Of a stretch of 64,000 nucleotides of DNA, positions 53,644 to 62,704 are shown one piece after another. The DNA comes from Dyadobacter sp. NIV53 (GTDB lineage Bacteria > Bacteroidota > Bacteroidia > Cytophagales > Spirosomataceae): the NCBI RefSeq assembly GCF_019711195.1, contig NZ_CP081299.1, forward strand, positions 6,916,501 through 6,980,500, read 5' to 3'. The notes under the pieces were generated by a model. It was not told the DNA's origin. It was given only the letters and a program-made list of their open reading frames with translations, and made no database searches. How positions within the stretch are numbered: the first letter of the stretch is position 1; the number at the start of each line of letters is the position of its first letter. The position numbers were made by a program, and so were the translations under genes.

Positions 53644-54415
53644 TTAGTCCATCAGATAGCTGAAATTGAACTTAATATGTCTGTACAAATGCCGGAGCTG
53701 AGTCATTACGAAATTGTCACTTTCACGCCACACATCTCTTTTCATTGTACTCGGTTCTGCTTCCGAATTTTTTTGAATGAATAAATCCTTAAAATTTTTG
53801 TAAAACAATGCTTTACCATCGTTTTTCAGGAAAGACATCATCATACTATACTCTGTTACATCTCCTTTCTGGCCTTCTGACATACCTGCCAAATCTTTCA
53901 AAAAAGCTGTTGCGCCGCAAATGGGGATGATCGCTGTAAACATAAAATTTCTGGTATCCCGGCTTCCATAACCTAAAATCAGTTTCGTAATAACCGTGAC
54001 GTGGATTGGCCAGGTACGGATATTCGAAATAAGCGTAAAAACGTACTATATCAATTTCCTGATTATTTCTGATGAGGCCCATGGCATCCTTAAAACTTTC
54101 AGGAAATAAGGCAGTTGGCGTGAAATCTTCCTGTACATAAAGTGTAAATAAACTCTTCACCGCATCCTGGCCCTTGTTAATATTATTGCCAAGCCCTTTG
54201 TTTTTAGGAGTGGTAACCAAACGGAAATTGAATTCTTTTTGCAGAGAAACAATGTATTCAAGGTGCTGAATGACACTGCCATCATCAGAAACTACAATAT
54301 CTCCAAAGTGACAATTAAGTGCTGTAAATGATCTGAGCAACTGTTCCAGAGACGTGCTCCGGTTGTAGTGTGTGATCAAAAGTGTTACATCTTCAAAAAA
54401 GTAATCTTTCGTCAT
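53644..54415 (-). pseudogene. GT-A glycosyltransferase paralogue 1, frameshifted
   Basis: The gene begins intact (DVTLLITHYNRSTSLEQLL, VVSDDGS, NKGLGNNINKGQDAVKS, LYVQEDF, SDHPHLRRNSFFERFGRY) and then breaks: the C-terminal part (SEGQKGDVTEYSMMMSFL, FIQKNSEAEPSTM) is in another frame. Removing one base near 53881 (a C on the plus strand) restores ...FGRYSEGQKGD..., giving 256 residues, matching the 258-residue tandem paralogue immediately upstream. Either inactivated or a sequencing error. Confidence 0.85.
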
Positions 54416-54438
54416 AATATTTAAATAATGCCTTCCAT

Positions 54439-55215
54439 TTATTTCATAAATACAAGATCCAGGGTGTTCCTGAGCCAGCGATATCGCAGATAAACGACAC
54501 GCGCAAGTTTAACCGCCGGATTTTCACTTAGCCGCCAGTTTGCACGGACCATCGTACTTGGCTCGTCGGAAGAATTTTTTTGATAGAATAATTGAGTGAA
54601 ATCATTATAAAATAATCCCCGGCCTTTCTTCTGGATAAAACTCACAGCCATTTTATATTCAGTCAAATCCCCCTTGATGCCTTCCGGGTATCGTCCGAAT
54701 TTATTCAGGAAATTGCTCCTTCTCAAATGCGGATGATCACTGTAACAGTAAAATTTAAGGTGGTTCCAGTTCCAGAACGAATAGATCATTTCTGAATAAC
54801 CTTTGCCATAAGGTATCAGATTAGGATAAGTGAAATAGGCGTAAAACCGAACAATATCCAGCGTTGTATCAGATTGCATAAAGTCCAACGCATCCTTAAA
54901 ATGCGTGGTGAAAATTTCAGCTGGTTCGAAATCTTCCTGTACATATAATGTATAAGCAGTTTTTACTGCATCCTGTCCCTTATTAATATTATTACCTAAT
55001 CCTTTGTTAACCGGCGTCTTTACCAGTTCAAAAGCATATTGATCCATTAAACTTTCCAGCTTTTTTAAATGGTCAGGACGGCTTCCGTCGTCAGATACCA
55101 CAATGCCTCCAAACTTACAGTCCAGCGCTTTGAAGCATTTCAACAGGCGTTCAAGTGATTCACTTCTGTTATAATGCGTGATTAGAAGCGTTGTTTCAGG
55201 GAAATAATGTATCAT
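54439..55215 (-). CDS. GT-A glycosyltransferase paralogue 2
   Basis: A 258-residue GT2-like enzyme starting TTLLITHYNRSESLERLLKCF with GGIVVSDDGS as its nucleotide-sugar site (SDDGS, near 42) and NKGLGNNINKGQDAV and LYVQEDF near 85-115. The conserved SDHPHLRRSNFLNKFGRY and SSDEPSTM are shared with the next gene, of which it is a tandem duplicate, roughly half identical by eye. It should transfer a sugar in polysaccharide assembly. It follows the GT2 at 55217 by a single base. Confidence 0.85.
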   Translation of the reverse strand: MIHYFPETTLLITHYNRSESLERLLKCFKALDCKFGGIVVSDDGSRPDHLKKLESLMDQYAFELVKTPVNKGLGNNINKGQDAVKTAYTLYVQEDFEPAEIFTTHFKDALDFMQSDTTLDIVRFYAYFTYPNLIPYGKGYSEMIYSFWNWNHLKFYCYSDHPHLRRSNFLNKFGRYPEGIKGDLTEYKMAVSFIQKKGRGLFYNDFTQLFYQKNSSDEPSTMVRANWRLSENPAVKLARVVYLRYRWLRNTLDLVFMK

Positions 55216-55216
55216 C

Positions 55217-56092
55217 TCACAATTTATTTGATAGATAGTAGCGAATCCCCTTCACCTGCCGTATCGCACGGTTCATAAATGCTTTGCCTATACTTCCGTC
55301 GTCCATCAGGCGTCTTGGAGAAGTAAAAACCCTGGCTTTTGGATCTGTTACCATTTTTAAATTACCAGCAGTTTTAAGGTTGAGTGCCATCCGCCCGTCT
55401 TCGGCCTCGTTCTGATAGTCACTGCCCACAATATTGGCATATATCCGGTTTCCACTTACTTTGAATCCTCCTGTTTCACGACCAGTTTGCGTTACAAACC
55501 CCATATTAAAACCATAAACATTCAAATATTCCCTGTTTTTCTTCCTGATTTGGATCATCATTCCGGCAAATTTTTCATACACCCAAAGTCCAAACCGGCC
55601 TTGTCCCTCGGGAGGAATAAAAGAATAAATTCCGTAAACACCCGTAATTCCGGAATCTTTCACCATTGGAGCTACCATCAGGTCAATCCAGTCAGGCGGA
55701 TAAAAAGTATCAGAATCTGCGCATAAGTGGTATTTCCCCTTTGCCTGGTCCAGGCCCATTTGCCTCGCACTTGGCGTTCCCTGAACCGGCTGAAAATAAG
55801 ACCGAACCCCCAAAGTATCCAGCACATGCTGAGTTCCATCGGTTGAATTATTGTTAATTACTACAATTTCCACTTTGTAGTTTGTCCTGCTGGCCGAAAG
55901 TGAAGAAAGGGTCCGGTAAATATTATTTTCTTCGTTCCAGGCGGGAATAACCACGGAGACATCAGGTGCGTTGTCAGTAAACCGTTTGATCCTGCCGCGC
56001 AATTCCTGAATGTCATTTTTTGAAAGGTCATTAAACTTTTTCCTTGCAAATAAATGCGGTTCAATCCATACAGGTAAACCAAATAAACTCAT
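55217..56092 (-). CDS. Glycosyltransferase family 2
   Basis: A 291-residue GT2 enzyme. Its GT-A core has VSVVIPAWNEENNIYRTLSSL (about 50-70), VVINNNSTDGTQ, and the DxD-like metal site CADSDTFYPP near 130. A C-terminal hydrophobic stretch is not evident, so it is probably membrane-associated only. It heads the minus-strand unit of three glycosyltransferase genes (this one and the two paralogues), with the long AT-rich gap before the flippase as the promoter region. Confidence 0.9.
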   Translation of the reverse strand: MSLFGLPVWIEPHLFARKKFNDLSKNDIQELRGRIKRFTDNAPDVSVVIPAWNEENNIYRTLSSLSASRTNYKVEIVVINNNSTDGTQHVLDTLGVRSYFQPVQGTPSARQMGLDQAKGKYHLCADSDTFYPPDWIDLMVAPMVKDSGITGVYGIYSFIPPEGQGRFGLWVYEKFAGMMIQIRKKNREYLNVYGFNMGFVTQTGRETGGFKVSGNRIYANIVGSDYQNEAEDGRMALNLKTAGNLKMVTDPKARVFTSPRRLMDDGSIGKAFMNRAIRQVKGIRYYLSNKL

Positions 56093-56480
56093 ACAGATAA
56101 TTATTTTTTAGCCTTGATTTACATTGATAAAGATATTCAAATTAATTCTATTATACATTGGAAAAAAATAAGTTAATTTATAAGCTTTTTGGTCAGGCAG
56201 GATTAACTAATAATAACAAATAGCGAATTTTAATTGGTAATAGCTTATGCCGGATTATTAAACTTAAAAATCCGGTCTGTAATTACTAATTCTCGGCCTG
56301 TATCTTAAATAATGACAAAAATAAACTGTAAAATTAACTATTGTTCTAATTTGTAGAATAGTTTTACCAACAATACGAATATTTTTAATTTTTTTGTCAA
56401 TTTATAATTTAAAAACAACATATTTGTATTGCTTCCCATGCAAATTTAACGCCGTCAACATATTCTTATAATTATATTAA
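56093..56480. other. 388-base divergent promoter region in the polysaccharide locus
   Basis: It lies between the minus-strand GT2 unit and the flippase gene. The sequence is extremely AT-rich, with many T- and A-runs, and no reading frame or hairpin terminator was found. A divergent regulatory region is expected, but no exact TAnnTTTG box with a -33 partner was found. Confidence 0.5.
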
Positions 56481-57821
56481 ATGGACTTACGCATTATCGA
56501 TAGGATAAAAAACAAACACTTTCTTTCTCTGGCGGGAAACGGAATTATGTCCGTTCTGGGCATGCTGAATATGATGATCTTATATCGTGCGCTATCCGTT
56601 TCTGACATTGGAATGTGGGTTTTCTTCCTGTCCATACTATTACTCGTTGATACTTTTCGCTCCGGTTTTTTAACCACTGCCTTTATTAAATTCTATGCTG
56701 GTGCAAGTGAAGAAAGAAGTAAGGAAGTTTTGGGGTCTGCATGGTATCTGGCAATAATTGTAACCGGGATATTAGTATTACTGAACGTACCAGCATATTT
56801 TTTCTTTTTTATATTAAAAATCAGTCTCTTGCTTTTTTCGTAGAATGGTTTGGTATCATTTATGTAGCTTCCCTGCCTTCATTTATTGCAACCTGTGCTG
56901 TACAAGCCGAACAACGATTTGACCAGCTTCTTTATATCCGGTTTTGCAGCCAGGGTATATTCATATTGTTTGTATTTTTTATGGTACTAACACATACAGC
57001 CAGTTTACAAAATATCATTTACGCATATCTGGCAGGAGCTGCCGCAACAAGTTTGCTGACAATCGTTATGGGCTGGTCAAGGATTTCCTCCATAAAATAC
57101 AGAAGTAAAGCCTGCGTAAAAGAATTATTTAATTTCGGGAAATTCACCGTGCTGACAACACTCAGTTCTAATTTGTTTGGAACATCCAATACCATCATTG
57201 TTAATTTTATGCTTGGTCCAGCAGCATTAGCTGTATTTAACCTAGGTTCGCGTTTAATGGAGATCATTGAAATACCGCTTCGCAGTTTTGCAGCAACTGG
57301 TATGCCGGAGCTTTCGGCTGCTTACAATGCCGGAGACAAAAAGAAGGTAATGGATACCCTGAAAAAGTATATTGGTATTATTACACTGACCCTTTTGCCT
57401 GTTTGTATCTCCGCCGCAGTGCTCGCTGACGTAGCCATCGGGATTTTAGGAGGAAGCAAATATGTGCATAGTGAAGCTGCCAATATCATGCGCATTTTAA
57501 TGATTTTAGCCCTGTTATATCCACTGGACCGCTTTTTTCGCTCTGACTCTGGACGTTATTCATCAGCCTCAGATCAACTTCATAAAAGTATTTGTAATGC
57601 TCGCCGGAAGTATTGCAGCTACTTTCATCGGTATTTACATCACAGGTAATATTTACGGTGTTGCCATCGGTGGAATTGTTCCAATTTTGATTGGAGTCAG
57701 TGTTTCCAAATGGGCTCTTGACCGGTACTACGCATTTAGTTTTGTCAGTATTTATAAGGAAGGATACCAACAAATTAAGCAATTACTGGCTACTTACTGG
57801 GTAAGTTTTTTTCCTAAATAA
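56481..57821 (+). pseudogene. Wzx-like polysaccharide flippase with two compensating frameshifts
   Basis: The start is a normal MATE/Wzx-type flippase (NKHFLSLAGNGIMSVLGMLNMMILYRAL). Near 56815-56819 an A-run one base too short moves the reading to a second frame (KNQSLAFFVEWFGIIYV... through MILALLYPLDRFF). At 57533-57538 a T-run one base too long returns it to the first frame (ALTLDVIHQPQINFIKVFVMLAGSI...). The combined reading gives 446 residues and about 12 hydrophobic segments, the family's usual size. Uncorrected, the gene encodes a truncated 120-residue fragment. The protein should flip lipid-linked oligosaccharide across the inner membrane. Confidence 0.85.
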
Positions 57822-57845
57822 AGTGCGCTTCTTCTTTTATATTTA

Positions 57846-58721
57846 TTAAAGCCTTATCCAGTTCTCCGGAACCAGGTCATTTGTATTCAGGTCAGGCAGG
57901 TTGTTGTACCATCTGGCAGGAGCTATTACAATTTTATCCTCTTTTGGATTGAGCCAGGCGCCCCACCAGCTAAACGAACTGTTGGCAATAATATGGTGAT
58001 GGCAGGCACGCATCAGCATCAGATCTTCCAGATCGCTGTTTTCACCCGTATTTTCAACAAAAATAAAATCTTGTCCTGAATTTAAATTTTCTTTCACCCA
58101 TTCCAGATCGTCACTGAATACAAAAAATTTACAATCAGGTGATTTTTCTTTGAAAAATTTGATCGCGTTTCTGTAATAATCCAATCCTATAAAGCCAAAC
58201 TGATTGTTAAACTGCGTGTTATTGACATAGTCACCACGCCGGATATGTAAGGATACCGGGCAGTTTTCAGCCTGGATTTGTTTTTTGTAAACTTTAAACT
58301 GTTCTGTTTCAACTGATTTTAAGGTGAGCTCCTTTTGCAGTGTTTCTTTAATATCCCTGAAATATTTTTCCGTTTGCCAAAAGCCGCTCAAATAAGTGAA
58401 CATTGATTTTGCAGAAAGTACCTCGGGCTCAAATGTGCTTTGTTTGTCTCTTACCAGTTTGAAAAAAGGAGGAAAACTTCGGTTCGGAAATAATTTTGTG
58501 GACTTGGATAGATAAATCAAAGCTGGTGATTCATCCAGCAAATCAAAATTAATATTGAATTTATTCAGTTTAAAACTTCTGAATGTATCAGTAGCATAAG
58601 TATGATTGTAATAGCGAAGGTCAAGATAGAGCGATGTGTTTTGCTTTAAGGCCATGCTTCTGGCAATCGCATACTGAAAAAGCTGGTTTCCCAATCCATG
58701 GGATATTTTTGAAATAATCAT
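57846..58721 (-). CDS. Alpha-1,2-fucosyltransferase (GT11)
   Basis: A 291-residue GT11 enzyme. The family hallmarks are the N-terminal SHGLGNQLFQYAIARSMA, the GDP-fucose-binding HIRRGDY near residue 153 and the C-terminal HHIIANSSFSWWGAWLN near 250. Length matches bacterial members. It transfers L-fucose from GDP-fucose onto a galactose-type acceptor, which implies a fucosylated surface polysaccharide. No GDP-fucose synthesis genes are in the window. Confidence 0.93.
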   Translation of the reverse strand: MIISKISHGLGNQLFQYAIARSMALKQNTSLYLDLRYYNHTYATDTFRSFKLNKFNINFDLLDESPALIYLSKSTKLFPNRSFPPFFKLVRDKQSTFEPEVLSAKSMFTYLSGFWQTEKYFRDIKETLQKELTLKSVETEQFKVYKKQIQAENCPVSLHIRRGDYVNNTQFNNQFGFIGLDYYRNAIKFFKEKSPDCKFFVFSDDLEWVKENLNSGQDFIFVENTGENSDLEDLMLMRACHHHIIANSSFSWWGAWLNPKEDKIVIAPARWYNNLPDLNTNDLVPENWIRL

Positions 58722-58769
58722 AATGTAATAAATTAAAGTCGGGTAAAAATTATAATGTTGCAGTACGGG

Positions 58770-59885
58770 CTAAACCGTGCTCTTCTCCACCATTGGTATT
58801 TTTTTAGGGGTTTTATATTGAAACCTCATCTCAATATTCTTGTATGTCCAGACCGAGAAGAAGTATATCAGAATAAAATTCAGGATAAATAAATAGGAAT
58901 AAGCACTGGGTGGAAATTTTAAGATGCGTATGAAAAGGACATTGAAAAGGCTGATTAGTAACGCGTGTGACATATAAATGGAATAGGAATATTTTCCAAG
59001 TTTATGAAGCAGGGTTACACTTTTGAGTGCTGCGGAAATGAAGCCTTTTTCGAATGAAAATGTATAGATACAAACGAAAAATAAGATTTCGAAAACGATT
59101 CCCCATGGTTTTAGTATTTCCCCATTGAAAATACAATATCCAATAAGTGTAAGTGAAATGAGTTCTGCAATTGAAAAGATAATGGAAGGCCATTTTCTGA
59201 CATTTTCATTGGTATTGCTGAACAGATTAAAACAAAGTACGCCTGTGAAAAATCCCAGAATGCCGCGAAGAAAGCCGTAATCAAAGCTGTAATTGATCTG
59301 AAAACTGCTGGAAACCAGCCATAGCCCTGATACTGAAACCAGACAAATCAGCGCATAATACCAGTTGCGCGAGGAAACGTGCTTTGCAAAATGAATGAAA
59401 AGAACCAGTATTCCAAATACAATGTAGGCCATCATTTCGGCACTGATAGACCAGCTAGGAATATTCCAGCTCACATCTTTAACACCGGGAAGAGGTGTGG
59501 AGTTTATCAAGAAAAGTGAGGTGAAAAAAGTATATACACTATTAGCGGGATTGCCGAGATTATTAACCTTTACATAAGGATTAAGTAGATTTTTCGCTAT
59601 TTCCATTCCCACAAAAGCCATAAGCATCACAAAATGTAATGGATAAATGCGGTATAATCTTTTGGTGAAAAACAGTTTTAGTGACTGCCTGTCTGAAATC
59701 GACTGATAACTGTAAGCAATAACAAAGCCGCTCAGTACAAAGAAAAAATCAACAAACATGTCGGAGTTCTCGACAAAACTGTTATTGAGAATAGGAGTTT
59801 CAGCAAATGGACCTAAATGAAAGAGAAAAACCAGGGATGCAAATAAGCCACGAAAAATGTCCAGGACTTCAAATCTGTGTTTCAT
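58770..59885 (-). CDS. Membrane-bound O-acyltransferase (acyltransferase 3 family)
   Basis: A 371-residue membrane protein with about ten hydrophobic segments. The family start FEVLDIFRGLFASLVFLFHLGPF carries the catalytic His (VFLFH) near residue 22; later DMFVDFFFVLSGFVIAY and the RIYPLHFVM segment are typical. It O-acetylates or O-acylates polysaccharide. It lies 7 bases from the HATPase gene end on the same strand and may share its transcript. Confidence 0.92.
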   Translation of the reverse strand: MKHRFEVLDIFRGLFASLVFLFHLGPFAETPILNNSFVENSDMFVDFFFVLSGFVIAYSYQSISDRQSLKLFFTKRLYRIYPLHFVMLMAFVGMEIAKNLLNPYVKVNNLGNPANSVYTFFTSLFLINSTPLPGVKDVSWNIPSWSISAEMMAYIVFGILVLFIHFAKHVSSRNWYYALICLVSVSGLWLVSSSFQINYSFDYGFLRGILGFFTGVLCFNLFSNTNENVRKWPSIIFSIAELISLTLIGYCIFNGEILKPWGIVFEILFFVCIYTFSFEKGFISAALKSVTLLHKLGKYSYSIYMSHALLISLFNVLFIRILKFPPSAYSYLFILNFILIYFFSVWTYKNIEMRFQYKTPKKIPMVEKSTV

Positions 59886-59892
59886 TCTACAA

Positions 59893-60456
59893 TTATTTTA
59901 AATTAAAGTGGCTTGTAAACCTGTTTATTTTACTATCCTGATCAAATTCATACTTAAACCCATCCGATGCTTTTGTGATAATAAGCAATCCGAAATGCTC
60001 ACTGATATCCGCCAGTAATCCCGGCATTTCCTGGTTTTCGAGCTGATCGATAAAAAAAATTGCCTCGTTGTTGCCGATGCATTTAATTCGTAATGAATCT
60101 GATCCGTTGTGGTATACCTGAAAGTTGACCGATTCATCCTGATTCAGAGGCCATGATATTTTTTTTCCACTATCAAAATCGGTTATGGTCAGTGGCGGGC
60201 CGTAATCTTCTTTTTCAATAATCAGTTTTTTATCCTTAATTGTGATTTTTAGCTCACATCTTTCCGCACCGGAATGTTTTACAGCGTTGGTTAACAATTC
60301 GATTAAAATCCATTTCATTTTGGTTAAAATGTCTGATTCCAGCGGATATTGCGTAGTTTCCAATTTGATATGAGCCTCACACAATTTCAAAATATCCGGG
60401 ATGTCCTCTTGTCGGCATTTTAAGTAGTAACTAATCTTAACAGAAAAATCCTTCAT
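59893..60456 (-). CDS. HATPase-domain kinase/anti-sigma-type protein of a partner-switching cassette
   Basis: A 187-residue cytoplasmic protein with an RsbW/SpoIIAB-like ATPase core: a helix, then ILIELLTNAVKHSG (N box, N57) and IEKEDYGPP. The G-box is atypical, as in some divergent serine kinases. In characterised systems such a protein phosphorylates a STAS antagonist and binds a sigma factor or other target. It starts 4 bases after the corrected end of the STAS gene, so the two are tightly linked. The partner it controls is not visible. Confidence 0.7.
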   Translation of the reverse strand: MKDFSVKISYYLKCRQEDIPDILKLCEAHIKLETTQYPLESDILTKMKWILIELLTNAVKHSGAERCELKITIKDKKLIIEKEDYGPPLTITDFDSGKKISWPLNQDESVNFQVYHNGSDSLRIKCIGNNEAIFFIDQLENQEMPGLLADISEHFGLLIITKASDGFKYEFDQDSKINRFTSHFNLK

Positions 60457-60459
60457 AAA

Positions 60460-60799
60460 TTAATTTAACGTTGCCATTGCCTGATCGTAATCTTTAAAGA
60501 TTTTAAAGACTTTATCCATTCGTATAAGTGTCAAAAGATTTTTTACATCCGGCTTCCAGAGCAACCAGATAAATATCAACATTGCGTGGCATTGCATACT
60601 TTAATGCTACAACCAGGCTTCCCAAAAAAGAACTGTCGATATAGTCAACGTTTTCAAAGCTTACGATTACAACCTTTGCACCGTTTGCAATAATTGTGAT
60701 CATTTCCTCCTTAAACATTTCAGCATTAGTAAAACTGGCTTCATTTGGTAAGATTGCAGCCGTTACTATATCCTTAATTTGATTGGTTTTAAGTATCAT
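60460..60799 (-). pseudogene. STAS-domain anti-anti-sigma protein, frameshifted near C-terminus
   Basis: The first 82 or so residues are a STAS domain with the phosphorylatable serine in YIDSSFLGSLVVAL (S56/S57). The uncorrected frame then gives LEAGCKKSF and stops at 60512. Removing one base from the CC at 60556-60557 restores LKPDVKNLLTLIRMDKVFKIFKDYDQAMATLN, the normal STAS C-terminus, ending at 60460, four bases before the kinase gene start, for 112 residues. Family role: the dephosphorylated form sequesters the HATPase partner. Confidence 0.85.
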
Positions 60800-60804
60800 T
60801 GGAA

Positions 60805-61963
60805 TTATAATTTTTCGATAAAAATAATGCTGGCGTCATCCATCTGATTACTGTCATTGATGTTATCCAAAACATTGGTCCTGATTAATTTAAAGCTTTC
60901 CGGCTGCCCTAGATACGGACTGATCTTGGAAACGAAGAAAGGATAATCACTCTTTTTTGTTCCCTCACAGGGTATATCAATCATGCCGTCTGTAAAAATG
61001 ACGAGCTGGTCACCGGTTTTCATTTCGATGATCTGCTGATCATAAAGGCCCTCTTCCAACAATCCGAGAAGTAAACCCGAAGAAACTATCGTACTTGTAA
61101 GCCCTGCAGGCCGGAATATGGCTGATCAGCGGTAAATCACCGGCACCGGTATAATGTATTTTTCCGGTATAGCTGTCTATCAATATCAGCGACAGGCTTG
61201 ATAAAATATTCTGAAGGCCTTCATCCAGATAAATCAGCTTATTGATTTTCTGAACGATGATATCCAGACCAAAATCGTTATCCAGAACGCAAAAACGAAT
61301 AGCTGCCCGAATGTAACTGAGGAATCCGAACGTGAAAAACCATGCTTTCCATTTCTTTCCCATAATATCGCCCAGAAAAGCAAAACAAAACTGGTCGTTC
61401 ACTTTCACAAAATCAATAAAATCCCCTCCCGGATAACCGCGGTAGCCTTTGTGCCAGAAGTTGATTCTGAAACCTGCAATCTCCGGATCTTTGGAAGGTA
61501 TAGACTTGACATTTAAAGCATCAGCGGCAATCCTTAGCTCGCGTATTGATTTTAAATGTTCGTTCTCTAATGTTTTAATGATATTGCCAAGCTTGGATAT
61601 AATGACCGGCAGAGGCGTTTCCTTATTGATAAAGTCGAGCGCATTCATATTCAGTCCTTCCAGCATTAACGAATTGTCTGTGGAGGAAGTCAGGAAGACG
61701 AAGGGAATATCGCAGAATTTTGAATTCTGGAGTACAACCTGCCTGAAATCAAAGCCATTCATTTCTGGCATATCATAATCAGATATGATCATGTCGGGCT
61801 CTTCATGTATCAAGAGCTGCAATGCCTCCGTTGCCGATGTGGCAAGCAGACAGCGATATCCGGCCCTGATTAATGAAACGTTCATGACAGTACGAAAAAG
61901 CAGGTTATCTTCTACCAATAGAATTGTTTTGACATTACCTGGCAGATCAGTCAGCAGATTCAT
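60805..61963 (-). pseudogene. Receiver-PP2C (SpoIIE-type) phosphatase, frameshifted
   Basis: Residues 1-125 are a receiver with VEDN, phospho-Asp D62 (IISDYDMPEMNG) and a Thr/Ser/Lys pocket. The PP2C phosphatase follows, with metal ligands in GYPGGDF (D181) and GDIMGK (D199). At about 61106-61108 one extra base breaks the frame after HIPA. Removing it restores AGLTSTIVSSGLLLGLLEEGLYDQQII and the end with FTDGMID and DDASIIF, giving 385 residues. This would be an intact RsbU/RsbP-like phosphatase acting on the STAS protein. It overlaps the upstream membrane-protein gene by 4 bases (ATGA). Confidence 0.88.
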
Positions 61964-62511
61964 TTCTTATTGAAGTTAAGTACAAAAAGAAAAACGCCTG
62001 ACAGAATAATCAGTAGCGATACCAGGTCCATGATAGTGACTCCATCGTTTGGATTAAAATAAAATACAGTAAAAAGCTCAAAACTTGGTGGAGCCGGCAT
62101 AATAATCATCGCAAATCCGGTACCGATCAATATAATGGCAATTAGGCAAAGTAAAATCTTTTGAAACGTATGCCGCCGTAAATATGCCCGGCTCACTTTA
62201 CTATCAATTTTATTAACAGTAAGTAATTTTTCCAGGCCGTCAAGAAGTTCTTCCCTTGAAAGATTATTTTCCTCACTCAATTCTTTGAATGGCAGTATCA
62301 AATCAGAAGATGAGTGTGTTTTCTGAAATGCTTCGATTATCTGGTTCTGGTAATGTTTGATCTGTTCTTTATTCAGAACAGTTAGTTGTATCAATGCAAT
62401 CAGCTCCTGAATTTTCTGTTCGAGTTCTGAACTACCGGAACCGATCTCAGGAAAATTAGCACTATCCGACTTTAAAATTCCCTTCACTTCAAGAAGTCCT
62501 TTAATTTTCAC
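61960..62511 (-). CDS. Membrane protein at the head of the partner-switching cassette
   Basis: A 183-residue protein starting from GTG (no nearby ATG). The first 115 residues are soluble and helical (ELEQKIQELIALIQL, REELLDGLEKLLT), followed by two hydrophobic segments (about 117-137 and 160-178) and a short basic tail. No family recognised. It overlaps the phosphatase start by 4 bases and so is translationally coupled to it. It may bring the phosphatase to the membrane or act as its sensor. Confidence 0.65.
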   Translation of the reverse strand: MKIKGLLEVKGILKSDSANFPEIGSGSSELEQKIQELIALIQLTVLNKEQIKHYQNQIIEAFQKTHSSSDLILPFKELSEENNLSREELLDGLEKLLTVNKIDSKVSRAYLRRHTFQKILLCLIAIILIGTGFAMIIMPAPPSFELFTVFYFNPNDGVTIMDLVSLLIILSGVFLFVLNFNKK

Positions 62512-62595
62512 TATTCCGATGATTGATAGGATGTTCGCAGTTTTTTACGATTTGTTGAGTGCCCGAATTTTAAAATATTACACAAATACTTACAA

Positions 62596-62629
62596 TTTGT
62601 TTAAAACTATATGATTATTGTTAATTTTG
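62596..62629 (+). promoter_or_regulatory. Candidate promoter for the GT2 genes at the right end
   Basis: TTTG at 62596-62599 and TAATTTTG at 62622-62629, separated by 22 bases, fit the Bacteroidota -33/-7 consensus, with the start codon 75 bases after the -7 box. This is one of the best promoter candidates in the window. Confidence 0.5.
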
Positions 62630-62704
62630 AAATAATTCTACAAAAATAAAACTCTTTTTGTAGAAATTCGAGAATATTTTTTCAACCAGATTATTATTTT
62701 TACA

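Noticed and set aside
40645..56480. Mobile element origin of the polysaccharide locus
   Set aside because: No transposase, integrase, attachment site or flanking tRNA was found in the window; transfer is possible but not supported.
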